A stretch of DNA of 64,000 nucleotides from Pachyseris speciosa (GCA_016490735.1 JAEMWC010000374.1:414501-478500); one strand, 5' to 3'. Numbered from the stretch's first letter, positions 33,185 to 44,835 are shown. Made by a program: numbers and translations. Notes: generated from the sequence alone by a model not told the origin.

Positions 33185-34735
33185 GCAATCACTCGGAATG
33201 CGACAGAGCTGAATAATAGAGCCATTTCCCACAAAATCTTTCCTTGGCTTACACAAAACACTTAAGTGCTTTGATGGTTTTACTGTTACTTCCCATGTCT
33301 TCCGAAGAACCTTCTTCAATTAATGATTCTCAATGGCAAAACATCATCCAGATAACGAAGAAAGCGCTTTCCAAACCAAACGAGCATTTCTCTCGCAGAC
33401 CCGTCCACTTTAAAATTTATCAAAACCAGCCAGCCAGTCAACCCATTTCGCTGTTTTTAACATCCAAACGCTGATTCTTACCGGTTCAAACAAACGACAT
33501 GTTTAAAGACGGCGAAACTTAATTGTTGTTTACAGGCTGCTTTCGACGAAGATCTCTTAAAGACTTGACGAAGTGAAGCGCGCTGGGTTTTGACTGTTTG
33601 GCAGCATTTTGACAACTTAATGTCAGATTTTGAGAAGTGCACATGCACATGCATTTGATCGGATTTTTTATTTTTACTCGAGCTCGAGTCTCCCCCTTAA
33701 ATGCTTAATTTTACGAGGACTCATTGCGATTACGTGTTGATAAGATAAGGGCAAAAGTTTCTGAACCAAGGTCGAAAAACAGTCAGCCAAGCCGAGTAAA
33801 AACACTCGTTCGCTTGCAAAGAAAACAACGTAAGAAAACAAACAAACAATTCAACTACTTCTTTGCGTCCAAAACGAGTACAGATGATTGTTATTTATAT
33901 CCATTCGAGAGAAAAATACAAGTTTCATTCCTGAACAAAAGTAACAACGATTGAACCAAATGTTAAGCTTCTATTTATTTAATTTACCTCACTGTCCTGT
34001 GTTGTAGAGGTTTCTACCACTTGAAAATGCGTAAGCTTCAGTAAAGTAAAAACAAGCATCCGCAAAAATAGCGAACGGTTTGTCCAAAGAAAGAGCTTCT
34101 TCCACAGAGTTTGAGCTACTCATTCCTCCCATTAATACCGGTGAACTGTTAAGTGACTTTTCTTGGTGAGATGCAAGATGCCGCGGTGAAGTGAAAGCCC
34201 TTGAAGCGTTGAATTATACTGTTTTCAACCGCACAATCTTTGAAGCTTTTCCTGAGAAAAATCTTCCGTCTCCTTTCATCACTTGAAAATTCACCTTCCG
34301 GAGTATTTTTTGACAAGTTCTTGATCTTTATGCTTTTTACGCGAAAGACTAACTTCGATCGAAGAAGATGAAGTTGTTTTGCTCAAAATAAAGAAACCAA
34401 CTGAATGTGAAATTACCAGCCGCAGAAAGCGCGCGAAAAATTTTAACGACCTCGATTTGGTTTGGGTGTCCCACACTTGGCTTGAGCCTGCGATCCAATC
34501 GAAAGCAAGTACCTGATCAGCGGTCAACTTCAGAAAAACAGCTGACCTCGATGAGGTCTTAACTTGAGCCCGCGATATGGTCACGTTACACTGGTCAGCG
34601 GATACCTTGTTCTGACAGGTGTCAATTGGCTATAAGATGGATGTCCAGTATCAAAGATGTACGCTGTAAAGTAGCTAGTCAGCTGGGCCAGGTGGAGTAT
34701 GGCCGCCATGTTGGATTATTATGATTATTATTAGG
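33185..34735. other. No gene recognised
   Basis: Scattered frames of 75-100 codons without recognisable domains. Confidence 0.5.
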
Positions 34736-34741
34736 ATATTG

Positions 34742-34795
34742 TTAATTATTGAGCGACTCCGTCGTCGTCGTCGTCGTCGTCGTCGTGCGTACGCG
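34742..34795. repeat. (GTC)n trinucleotide repeat
   Basis: About nine GTC/GTCGTC units at 34759-34786. Confidence 0.9.
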
Positions 34796-34822
34796 CCCAC
34801 GAGCAATACCGCTAGCCATTTT

Positions 34823-34854
<32 letters not shown>

Positions 34855-34894
34855 AGGTATGGTGCTCCGCTTGACGGCCCTTCGGGCCGTCGGA

Positions 34895-35150
34895 GCTCCC
34901 CTATTACTGCTATTACTGACACTATCACTATCACTACCACTATCACTATTACTGACACTACCACTATCACTATCACTATCACTGTTACTGACACTATCAC
35001 TATTACTGCTATTACTGACACTATCACTATCACTACCACTATCACTATCACTACAACTACTACTATCACTACCCACTACCACTATCACTACCACTACGAC
35101 TATAACTATCACTATCATTATCGTTATCGTTATCATCATCATTATCATTA
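34895..35150. repeat. (ACTATC)n satellite array
   Basis: 250 bp of ACTATC/ACTACC/ATTACTG units. Preceded by a perfect stem-loop GACGGCCCTTCGGGCCGTC (34873-34891) and a GGAGCTCC module also seen, inverted, next to the 30722 array. Confidence 0.9.
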
Positions 35151-35247
35151 ATTTTTATATGTCTTTTATAAGAACGTTGAGGCTGAGATTGGCCAAAATT
35201 TTAAGAACTTGGTTAAGAACGCGCCCAAGCTGAGAAGGCCTGTTACG

Positions 35248-35616
35248 AACGTCCTGCTACTGCCATGTCGAACTCAATTAATCGAATTTAATTCGACTTA
35301 AGTAGGACGTTTGAAACTAAGTCGTGCTACTGCCGTGTAGCACGGCAAGGCATGCCGTGCTGCACGACAGTAGCACGACTTGGTTTCAAACGTCGTGCAA
35401 CTGCCGAGTCAAACTCAATTCATAAATTAACATTTGGATTTGCTTCGTACAACGGCTGGTCGGTGCTTTGGTTACGGCACCCGACGACTCTGGGTACGAG
35501 ATTGGGCAACAGCTTTAAGTTAGCTTAAATTTAAATTAAATTCGACGACTGAAACCAAGTCGTGCCACAGGTCGTGCGACAGTCGAGCCAGCCAAGCACG
35601 GCAGTAGCAGGACGTT
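35248..35616. mobile_element. MITE with AACGTCCTGCTACTGCC ends and an internal palindrome
   Basis: Left AACGTCCTGCTACTGCC and right GGCAGTAGCAGGACGTT are perfect inverted repeats. Inside at 35310-35400 is another palindrome, GTCGTGCTACTGCCGTGTAG pairing with GTGCTGCACGACAGTAGCAC, a copy of the terminal motif. The TSD was not resolved. Confidence 0.75.
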
Positions 35617-35739
35617 GTACACATTTTTCCATCGAGCTAAATGTATAAACATGAAGCAACAACACGAATTTCTATGAAATTACATTTTCTTTATATTGTA
35701 AGAATGACCAAATTTTTAGAAACGGATTTTACTATAAAA

Positions 35740-36060
35740 GTTAACGTTAAAAAGCAACGACGTTTCGACCGAACAACGGCCATTTTCAAGTTGAAGGATA
35801 AAATTGTTTAACATGCGCTTATATAATAATCAATTGTAAAATGCGAATGAGGTACTGACTAAAATTCTAAAATATTTACATAGAAACAATACGAGAAAAT
35901 CGCGGCAATAATGGTAAGAACGCTAAGGCGAAAGAGACAATATTAAAAGTGAATTAATTGAGTTAATACTTTTGCGCGGATCGAATCGCTCTGTTTGTTC
36001 AGTTTTGGTTTAAGTTCACGAATAAAAAGCATTTCAAAAATCAAACAGTCTGTCGGAAAT
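35740..36060 (-). mobile_element. Penelope-like element, C-terminal end
   Basis: The minus strand ends a GIY-YIG-type retroelement protein. CLIFEMLFIRELKPKLNKQS is followed by DSIRAKVLT and a stop near 35965. The downstream block on the plus strand, GCAACGACGTTTCGACCG, is the kind of conserved 3' UTR seen with Penelope-like elements. Only the last about 30 residues remain; the 5' side is replaced by a GAT repeat. Confidence 0.6.
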
Positions 36061-36134
36061 GGTTTTGCGTATTTGGTGTTCTTCATAATAGTGATAATGA
36101 AAATAACAGTAGCAGTGACAACGACAATGATAAC

Positions 36135-36185
36135 TGATACTGATGCTGATGCTGATGGAGATGATGATGGTGATGGTTGTGGTGG

Positions 36186-36231
<46 letters not shown>

Positions 36232-36545
36232 GGTGATGGTTGTGGTGATGATGATGATGATGATGATGATCATGATCATGATGGTGATGATGATGGTGAT
36301 GGTGATGGTGATGGTTATGGCGATGATGATGGTGATGGTGATGGTGGTGGTGATGGTGATGGTGGTGATGATGGTGGTGATGGTGATGGTGATGGTGATG
36401 GTGATGGTGATGGTGACGGTGAGGGTGATGGTGATGGTGATGGTGGTGATGATGATGACGATGACGATGATGATGATGATGATGATGATGATGGTGGTGA
36501 TGGTGATGGTGGTGATGATGCTGATGATGATGGTGATGGCCATGA
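36135..36545. repeat. (GAT/GGT)n trinucleotide array
   Basis: About 410 bp of GAT and GGT triplets with rare changes. All frames are open, producing poly-Asp/Gly, poly-Met/Val, poly-His or poly-Ile/Thr peptides. None is taken as a gene. Confidence 0.95.
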
Positions 36546-36551
36546 TCGTCA

Positions 36552-36955
36552 TTGCTATAACAAACTGTCGCTAAATTGTTAGATGAATAGAAAAACATGA
36601 AAATTACATTCATATGTACAAAATATTGGATATCTATATAGTCTATTTTCGATTTCAAATTTCTTGTGCACCGTCATTTTGGATTCCATGACGTCATTTG
36701 GTTGCTCCCACTGTCAGGAACTGTCAAGAATTAGAAAATGGTTAACCAACTCGGAGAATACGAATAAGGTCTATTGACGTCAAGAAATCTATAATAGCGG
36801 CGCGCGGAAATTAGGAACGAAAATAGGCGATAATGATATCAAATTTTCTTTCTCACTTAAATGTTATTTGCAGGTCTTAAATTAATATTTGGAATGTAGT
36901 CATTATTTCCCACAGTTTAGAGTCAATTTGCTTTAAGAATGGTAGTTCCATTTAT
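36552..36955. mobile_element. Decayed foldback MITE related to 28271-28657
   Basis: Shares CGCTAAATTGTT, TTTCGATTTCAAATTTC, TCATTTTGGATT(C/T), AAAATAGGCGAT and ACTTAAATGTTAT in the same order. The left terminus is eroded next to the GAT array; the right end is GGTAGTTCCATTTATGA. Confidence 0.65.
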
Positions 36956-36959
36956 GATA

Positions 36960-39900
36960 ATGAAATTATAATTACCAAGTGCATGTAAAAAGTCATTATA
37001 TATCTGCTTTTAGGGCATCGTTGTTTGAGGTACGACTTGGCAAATTAGTGACAATTTTTGCTGCTTTTTTTGCATGATGAGATAACGGCAGCATGTGAGG
37101 AAACCGAAGCTAATGCGAAATCTGAAACGAAGGGAGCCTTCACAAAGGAAAAAGCGCTTTTCTATGTTATAATTTGATACTCTGAAAAAACAGAACCTCA
37201 AGGCCAGCTACAGCCAACATGTTGGCCCAACAGTGTTGCATGGTGTTGGCTAACAATGCTAAGAGCGTTTGCTCGAGCCTTCACACTATGTTCTTTGAAG
37301 TGGTAGCTAATTACAAACTACAAGCCAAAAAACCGAAAGCCTCGCGTGGGCCTAACTGTTTCGACTAAATACTATGATTCAATGTTTAACACAAAACATA
37401 GTTAAATTTTCCACACACAAGGTCTCATATTTTCTGACGCCCTTGTGATTAGATGGCTAAACAAACACGCAAATTGATTCTGTTTGCACTTTCAGTTATG
37501 GTTTCAGTTTGCGCATAAATAGCATCTCTTTAATGAGGTAAACTCGCGTAATTGTGGAGCTGGTAGTGTTCGTACCACGTTTCGGAGTCGTTATGACAGC
37601 TCGCCACTCATTGTCGATTTTACTGACTATAATGAGCCAATCCGGGCTTCTCATACCAGTCATGTTTCGCCCATGAAATTCACACACCTTTTTTTGCTCA
37701 AGTGTGTTCTGGTTGAAATCATGAAGTTTGTCTTTGCTTTATGAATGGACCGTTTCTCGATTGAACATCGAAAGTAAACCGCGTTTGCTCTGGTTTTGCT
37801 TTGCTTCGCTCTGTGATTGGCCAGCAAAACTCGTGCCACTTTCTCAACCAATGAGAAGCAAACCCAATAGCCACTTGAACGCGCGCATTTTCCCGCGCTT
37901 TGCACCGGTTACATATTATTGCTTCGAATTCGGATTGGCTTATTGCACTGTTTCGGTCTGTTGTGATTGGCTGAAGTAATTTCTTTGGTTTTGGTTTCAC
38001 GACACTTAATTGAAAATTGAACTTCTTTAGTGAAGGGCAACCACAGAGAGCAAATCGTGTCAAAGAAACTCGAAAGGAAACAGTCAGTTTTGTTTTCCCT
38101 GAATACTTACAAAGGTAATATTCAATTTAATCTGCAAACATATTTGATTAGCAAACCAATATCCCTGCATTTGCGTCATAGCGTTCGTAGATAGACAGAA
38201 CTACGTCAACCTGCCATTAGCTGTTTGCCCGGCTTATTGTAGATTTTCCCTTTGTGAGGTTAACATACAGACTGAACAAAAGGCAAAATTCAAGAGAAAA
38301 CATTTTCACAAGTACAAGCTAACGAGACAAATGGTCGCTGTATGTTTTGTGTTTTTGTTATATTTTCTTCATGTTTTGGAAATTCGCGACAACGTGAAAG
38401 TTTTTACCAGACATAATTTCGTTTTCTTATACATGTACGAATCTGCATGGGCATTAATAATCTTTGCTTTTTTTCGCGACACGTGATGTCTTGCGTGGGA
38501 ATAAACGTTTCTACAAGTAGTCCACTCCGTGTGTGGAATAAAGTCCATCGATTGTGTACCCCGTAGCACCTTATTGTTTATATCTGAAACTGTGTGCATA
38601 TAAACATAGCAAAGTATACCGGTAGAGTAGTGCTTACACTGTACATTGACAATCCCTAGATTTATGACAAAGTTGTTCTTAAACAAACAAACAGAAGCGT
38701 TTTTTTCTTTTATAGCAGTGGTAATAGATGTCTGCCAATAACTTCGACGCCTGTGCTAAAGGGAATGTTAGCTAGGTCCGTGTGCTAAACCCTGGTATTG
38801 GAGACAATGGAGTCAAGGAGTTTTCAGAAAAAGTTCCGGTTTCTTGGTTATATTGCACTGGTTAAGCTTTGAAGAAAAAAATTGTCGGCAAATAATCCAG
38901 AGCGCTTCAAGCCTTGCTTCCGCCTAATTGCACGCTACCTCGGAAAATGACATAAATTAATCATCTTCCCAATCGCAAATTATCGCAAAGAGTAGTTTCC
39001 GTATGATCACAAACATTCTCAGTACGCACTCATCTATTTCCCATGGGTACCTTGCCGATATGTGAACCATTATGGGATAATATAAGATTGTTTTACATGT
39101 GTGGTCGCACGATCGTATCGTGAGTGATAGTGGACGATCGCCGGAGATAAAGCCATCTTCTCCAGTGATCCTTTTTCAAAATTTAACAAAAGTTGATTTT
39201 TTTCTGATTCTTCAGCTAGAAATTAAGTCACAGGCATTATTACGAATAGAGCTACTGTCGGCTTTCCGAAAATGACGTCCTTATTTCACACGTTAAGGGA
39301 CGTTATTTCCCCTCCGAAAATAAAAAGGAATTAGCTCTATAAAACTGGTGAAAGTTTGACTTTACACTTCGTGAGAGGACACTCTTTTTTTAAACAATTT
39401 CACCCAAATTTATGATATGGCAGACTACTGTCGAACATTTATTTCGGGAAATGAATTTTTTGCTTCCTTCAGGATAGCCCAGGGGATCTTCCCCTTTCTG
39501 GTAAACATTTGCAATGTTTCCATCGAATTGACTGTAGCTCATCAAGGTATTGATATCGCGTGAATGAAACCCAAAAGAGCTGGCTGTAGTCCTTTTCTAC
39601 CCGGTTTACCAAAGACAAGAACGTGATTGAGTTACATTAACTTTTTTCAGTTACAATCCATTACTATCCAGGCGATGCAGGGTGCCGATGCAGTTTTTCA
39701 TTACCTTTATTAACAATAATAAAGTATACCAGTTATTTCTGTTCCCTGGAAAGACATCACCAGGCCCACCGACGCAAGTGCACGTTTTGGCTTATCTAAG
39801 TGTCACTAAAACGTCTATGACATTCGGGGAATCAAAACAAAGAAAGTTTACTTTGAAAAATATGAGATTTTACGTAAACGCCGCTATCTTAATCGGGTCA

Positions 39901-40010
39901 GAAGCCCTTAGTAATGCTATTGAAGTGGTGTTTCTAACAGGTTATAATGTTGCTATGGTGATGGTCTATCAAAATAAAAGAGCTTAAAAGAGCTAGAAAC
40001 CGGTGTTAGC
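36960..40010. other. No gene recognised; CCAAT-rich repeat-like patch
   Basis: At 37800-37985 several GATTGGC/CCAAT motifs in both orientations occur within 180 bp, which could be promoter-like or part of an interspersed repeat. A GTTGGCCCAACA-type palindromic motif lies at 37218-37255. Frames at 38369-38686 and 39682-39987 are open but unrecognised. Confidence 0.4.
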
Positions 40011-40018
40011 CACTTTAA

Positions 40019-40145
40019 AGGAGCTACGTCACGAGTTGTTACTATTATATTTAAGCTGAAAGAAGCAAGGAAAACCCCCAAATAGTGGTTCCTCCGTTTC
40101 GTGTAACATTACTTTACCGGTAAAACTCGCCACGACGGAGCCCCT
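40019..40145. mobile_element. Short TTAA MITE (127 bp)
   Basis: TTAA at 40015-40018 and 40146-40149. Ends AGGAGCTACGTCACGAG and CTCGCCACGACGGAGCCCCT are imperfect inverted repeats similar to the 21898 element. Confidence 0.75.
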
Positions 40146-40179
40146 TTAATACATACAATACAGTTAAACTTTTCTTTGA

Positions 40180-40460
40180 GAATGAATATATGGAAATCAT
40201 ATATTTGAACTGAGGATTAATGATAAATATGTGAATGATCATCGCAGTTATGAACACTACTTAAGAAGTAGTGAAAATAAAGCCTGAAAAAATTCAGGCT
40301 TGCACGGGATTCGAACCCACGACCTCTGCGATACCGGTGCAGCCCTCTACCGACTGAGCTAACTAGCCATCTGGGAGCTGCTCGTTATGTTTGTTCGTAA
40401 TATACCCGTGAGTGGTGAATATGTGAGAATTAATATATAAAAATCATACATTTGAACTGC
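40180..40460 (-). repeat. tRNA-like tandem unit (copy 2), about 247-bp period
   Basis: The minus strand at about 40300-40372 folds as a degenerate tRNA: acceptor GGCTAGT/GCAAGCC with one mismatch, D arm GCTCAGTCGGTAGA, anticodon loop CCGGTAT (GGT if functional), T arm TGGGTTCGAATCCC. The AT-rich flank TTTGAACTG(A/C)GGATTAATGA occurs on both sides (40205 and 40452), so the unit is tandem. It also continues as a palindrome at 40470-40604. Confidence 0.65.
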
Positions 40461-40469
40461 GGATTAATG

Positions 40470-40604
40470 ATAAATATGTGAATGATCATCGCAGTTATGA
40501 ACACTACTTAAGCAGTAGTGAAAATAAAGCCTGAATTTTTTCAGGCTTTGTTTTCACTACCGCTTAAGTAGTGTTCGTAACTGCGATGATCATTCACATA
40601 TTTA
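40470..40604. repeat. 135-bp near-perfect palindrome with arms of about 65 bp
   Basis: ATAAATATGTGAATGATCAT at the left pairs with ATGATCATTCACATATTTAT at the right. The arms meet at GCCTGAATTTTTTCAGGC. It is a head-to-head joining of two copies of the flank of the tRNA-like unit. Confidence 0.85.
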
Positions 40605-40689
40605 TATTTAAACTTTTCTTTCAATGTAAATCTAGTACAACGATACAAAAGTTAAAAGACTATAACCCAAAAGAAAAGAAATCTTCTGG

Positions 40690-42260
40690 CAGAATTATGG
40701 CTCCGTGATTTTCTTAAAACTCACCAGGAATACCCCATCATTATTTGGAACTGTATTGAGTATCGCCCCATATTGTCTCCCGTGCATCTTCACATTTGGA
40801 AAAATCCCTCTGACAGCTTTTCTAATGGCCTTTACTCTCTAGACTAAACCAAAGGATTGAGAGAGGAGTTCACAAACGCCATCGTTTCAGACCAGCTATA
40901 AAAGTTGTAGCTGTGAATAGGCACCAAGGCAATTTGGTGCATTTTGGTGACAAGTAGGACAGGCAGATTGAAGGCAATATATATTGCTACTACGGATGCA
41001 ATGTTGATTGCAAGCTCGATTTGCATTTGGCGCTGTGAAGAGGTCCTGTCGTATTTCTTTATTTGATGCTGGTGTCGAATAATTATTGGAAGTATTCTGA
41101 ACTGAGTAGTGACTGCAGTGAGCAGAGAACCAAGCCAAATCGCTGAATGAATGCCTCTGAAAACAACTTTATGATCCGGCACCATATGCAGACTCATTAA
41201 GGGCATGTTGATCAACCAGATGAATAGAATCGTTTTCAAAACACGCTTATGGCGAACAATTTCGAGGTATCGGAGAGGATAGATCAGAGCTATGAGCCTC
41301 TCGCAGCTTATAGCACACAGCGTCATGAGAGAAACGCCGTAGTAGACGCAAAACCCGTTGGAGTATAGCGTTCTAACCGCACAAGGCATGAAACCGTATG
41401 CGTTTTCCAGGAGTCTGTAAGCGACATAGCAAGGTTGAACGAGAAAACTAACCAGGGTGTCCGAAACGGCTAGGTATGCAAGAAGGAGATTGGAAGGCGT
41501 CTGCAGGGAATTTTCCTCCTCCATATGACGAAACCTACTTTCGCGGAATTTCTCACTTGCGTTAGAGAGGAGCTCCGCACACACTGGTTCAACAATCTTG
41601 GACTGTATACTTTCGTTTAACTTGATTTTATTCTTCATTCTTCAACATTACACGTTCCATTCTACGATCTAACTTAAGGTTACAAAAATGCTGCATTATT
41701 TAGTTAAGGATATCCACACCCAGATACGCAAGTCCGGTGCGGTAAGATAGTTAATTCAAGGCTTAGTTCCTTTCTCACGTTCTACAACAATTCGTGGCCA
41801 CTAATTTCCCATTACTATACGTGGGTTTATTTGACAATCATAGTACTAATCCTTACATGCGGTTTTACTAGTAATTAGTTAATTAAACGCATCATTGTTC
41901 TTTCAAAGCACAATGTTTCCTGTGACGTTCAACAACCTCCATTAGCGTTAACGAAACAATGGCTTACTTTGATAAACTACTAAAATATAAAGAAATAATG
42001 AAGAATAATCATGAGCGTATGAACGCACCACGACAACTACCAAGAAATTCGCTGCCACGGCGAATGGTGATAACACTGCGTTTAGGACACCTTTTAGAAA
42101 ATTAGTTCCTTTTCGTTGGTAAAATTTGTCAAAATTCGAGTCTGGAAGATAGAAACAAATACTAGCACTGTCTCTTGTGGGATCTGCCGAAAGAATTTGT
42201 CACAACACTGAAATTGTTCAAATTTGAGGCTATGATGAAGTCCATTTTGATCCTGTTGGT
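40690..42260 (-). pseudogene. Class A GPCR, copy 2, disrupted
   Basis: N-terminus and TM1 lie at about 42190-42010 (CFYLPDSNFDKF, then GVLNAVLSPFAVAANFLVVV). About 485 bp that do not belong follow, and TM2-TM7 read from 41520: SNLLLAYLAVSD, PCAVRTLYSNG, SCERLIAL (ERL instead of ERY), TM6 YIAFNLPVLLVT, TM7 SSLNPLV. A 1-bp loss after NPLV creates a stop at 40844. The normal tail (KAIRKAVRGIFPN, then GVFLVSFKK) follows in the next frame. There is also a frame change before TM1 near 42185. The 485-bp gap is either an insertion or a poor intron (GTAGTT to CTGCAG); the intact paralogue has none. Would be a membrane receptor if restored, but this copy is dead. Confidence 0.85.
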
Positions 42261-42604
42261 TGTAGCCACAGATCCGGTTTTTTTTTCTAACTTATTGCCA
42301 TGACACTCTGAAGCAAATGGTCGGTGTTGGAATATTAATTCGAGATCTGGAAGCAATTACGAATGCAATCAACGCTCAAAACGCCAATCAAAATCCGTCA
42401 GGTTTTGTCTTGTTCAGAAAACATATGTCAGGTCGAAAATTCGAACTTTGCAGTTCGCATCTAATTTGCATATCTCTCTTCAATAGTAAAGCTAAAGTAT
42501 TATTAAAAGTTGTCTTACGAAAACAATGGAGTGTGCCGGTTCCTTAAAGTAAATGGTTGACTTTTTTAATCATTCTAAAGCTTTTCTTTATCTTTCAATA
42601 TTAA

Positions 42605-43113
42605 CCCTTTAGTGCTCGAGAGTGCCATATGGCACAAGATGGTATTACATGCTCAATATTTAATCATTCTTTTTGAAATTTTCACAACCAAAAGGTCATT
42701 AAAAGATCTATAGTCTGAAGGGATAAAATCATGCCCCCTCCAATGTAAGACTTGATTTACCATTCCTGCAACTTTTGGAAGTCTTTGTCTTTGTACGTTT
42801 TTGGTCAAGGTAATATCTCAAAACAATCAATGCTCTGAGAGCTGCAATTTAAGCTATAGTTAAGTGGTATACCCTGTTTGTACGAGGCAAACGAAACATT
42901 TCAGCGTTTTTATTTTTCATTTGGACACTTCTCAGTCTTTTCATTGACCTCCTCCACACCCGTTGGTGTCATTTATTTCATATCGCAAAAAGTACCTTTA
43001 AAATGATTACTATATGCGGCCTAATGGTTCATCGTTCCCATTTTAGAAAAATTTGGCATTTACAAGTTATCTTGAGCCACAATACGCTAAAACGGTATAT
43101 CACCGCTGGGGGC
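42605..43113. mobile_element. Possible TTAA-flanked piggyBac-like MITE
   Basis: TTAA at 42601-42604 and 43114-43117 flank CCCTTTAGTGCTCGAG at the left and CACCGCTGGGGGC at the right, which are weakly inverted. A perfect 14-bp palindrome GTGCCATATGGCAC is near the left end. The end similarity is modest. Confidence 0.35.
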
Positions 43114-43250
43114 TTAACAAGAATTCATTAAAATACGGCATTCGGGAGGAAAATAATACTTAGGCTCTGTTTCCTTTCCTGTCAGCCATGACTGTTGTGG
43201 TCGAGACAGTACAATGTAAACTCACTGGGGATTTCTGGACTATGCAGGTA

Positions 43251-43748
43251 CAGTGAAACCTGTCAGTCAAGGGACTGGGGCATTTGGTTCGTTATATCAA
43301 GAGTTCGTTATATCGAAAGCCTCGTTATAATAAATTTGCGGAAAAACCACCAAAATGTTCGTTATATGGACGAGGTATAGTTAATAATAGTTTTGTAACG
43401 GTGTTACATTGCACTACCCAGCATTTCGGAATCCGAACGATTAATTAACATTGTGCTTTAATGTCTCTGTATAGGGTTGTTCTTTCACCCCGCTTGTTAC
43501 AGGATTAAAGAATTGTCTTCGCTGTTGGTTTGTTCTGTATTCATCTTTGTCGCGTGTGAGCATTTATTCGTTATATCGAGGTAGATTTTACGTTTGGGTT
43601 TTCGAATTGTGTTCGTTATAACAAGGATTTCGTTATATCGTGGTTCTGTTACCATACATTTTACTGTAACTTTGGTCAGGCTGAAGAATATCGTTCGTTA
43701 TACCGAGGACTTCGTTATACAGAGGTTCGTTAAATCGAGGTTCCACTG
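43251..43748. mobile_element. Tigger/pogo-like MITE, TA target
   Basis: Ends CAGTGAAACCTG and GAGGTTCCACTG are flanked by TA on both sides. The interior repeats TTCGTTATATCGAG-type motifs at both ends (43290-43380 and 43610-43740), as in non-autonomous pogo-group elements. A 169-bp relative is at 60600-60768. Confidence 0.75.
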
Positions 43749-44049
43749 TAGTAAGTATCAAGTGAGGCTTAAGGAAGCCATGCATATCTGATGGAAGAAA
43801 CCGGCCCAATATCAACCAGCAGGTGAAAAACAAAAACCTGACTCTCTCCCTGTAAGGCGCTCTACGTCTCTTATTTAAACTATTTACTACGTAATAATTT
43901 AAACGCAATGTAACGAACCTTGTAACTTAGTTCAAGCGCGTTATAAATTCAACGGCGATTTCAAAAACTGTACACTGATGATTAATAATGCATCGTCGAA
44001 ACATGTCTGGAAAATTAAAGAAAGTTGTACTGTTTTTACGACTATTGAT

Positions 44050-44370
44050 ATTGTGAATGATATATGAAATAAATAATATATGAACTACGAAAATGAAATC
44101 AAATGAAGAATGATCCTCGCAGTTGCGAACGCAATTTATGCAATTGCGAAAAGAAGCCTGAAAAAAAATTCAGGACTTCAACGGGGTTTGAACCCGTGAC
44201 CTCGCTATGCTCTAACCATGTGAGCTATAAAGCCATTGACGTTGGGAGCTGGTCAATTATGGGTTCATATTTTCCCGTGAAAGAAATGAGTGTGAATGAT
44301 ATATGAAATAAATCATATATGAACTGCGGAAATAAAATCAAATGAAGAATGATCCTCGCAGTTGTGAACG
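44050..44370 (-). repeat. tRNA-like tandem unit (copy 3), about 240-bp period
   Basis: GTGAATGATATATGAAATAA occurs at 44053 and 44293. Between them the minus strand carries TATAGCTCACATGGTTAGAG, then CGGGTTCAAACCCCG. The anticodon arm is mostly deleted. Same architecture as 40180-40460. Confidence 0.65.
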
Positions 44371-44744
44371 AGGATTATTCTTATTTTGATTATTGATATT
44401 GTTGCTGCTGAGCAGACCGTCCTATTTTGATATAATACTGGCAACGCTTACACGCCCAGTATTTGTGATTAGGACCTGGCATTCAGGAGTTTTTAAACTG
44501 CCCATGATGATGATGATGATGATGATAAAAAAATAGCAATTTTATTTACAATTCATCGAATATTTACAAAGAAATATATATGTATTGCAAAAATTATTTA
44601 TTACAATCACCCCTGGTACAATCTATGAGAAAACTGTATTAATTCTTTGTTATAAATGCTTATCTAAAAACTATAATAATAATAATAACTGTATATAGCA
44701 TACAAAAGTTTTAACTGCTGCATAATAATAATTGGTAGCGTAAG

Positions 44745-44835
44745 GTAAGTCGTTCATAAAGGAGTTGAACAAAAGTGGTCCCAAAATTGATCCCTGAGGC
44801 ACGCCAGAATCAACAGACTTCCATGACGGCAATGA
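44745..44835 (-). pseudogene. Orphan LINE RT motif B fragment
   Basis: The minus strand reads [20 protein letters not shown] then [12 protein letters not shown], the RT motif B region. It is only about 90 bp, flanked by GAT/AAT simple repeats. Confidence 0.7.

Noticed and set aside
35995..36658. Long open frames encoding poly-Asp, poly-His, poly-Met or poly-Ile
   Set aside because: All frames of a GAT/GGT triplet array are open; this is simple-sequence DNA, not genes.
35995..36660. Host calcium-binding acidic protein
   Set aside because: Acidic run is only the triplet array joined to a retroelement remnant.
39682..39987. 101-codon ORF with a fibronectin III-like Pro/Thr start
   Set aside because: Resemblance limited to a few residues; no beta-strand pattern or splice support.
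40300..40372. Functional tRNA gene (apparent GGT anticodon)
   Set aside because: Acceptor mismatch, wobble-rich T stem and an unusual base before the anticodon, within a repeated unit; treated as tRNA-derived repeat.
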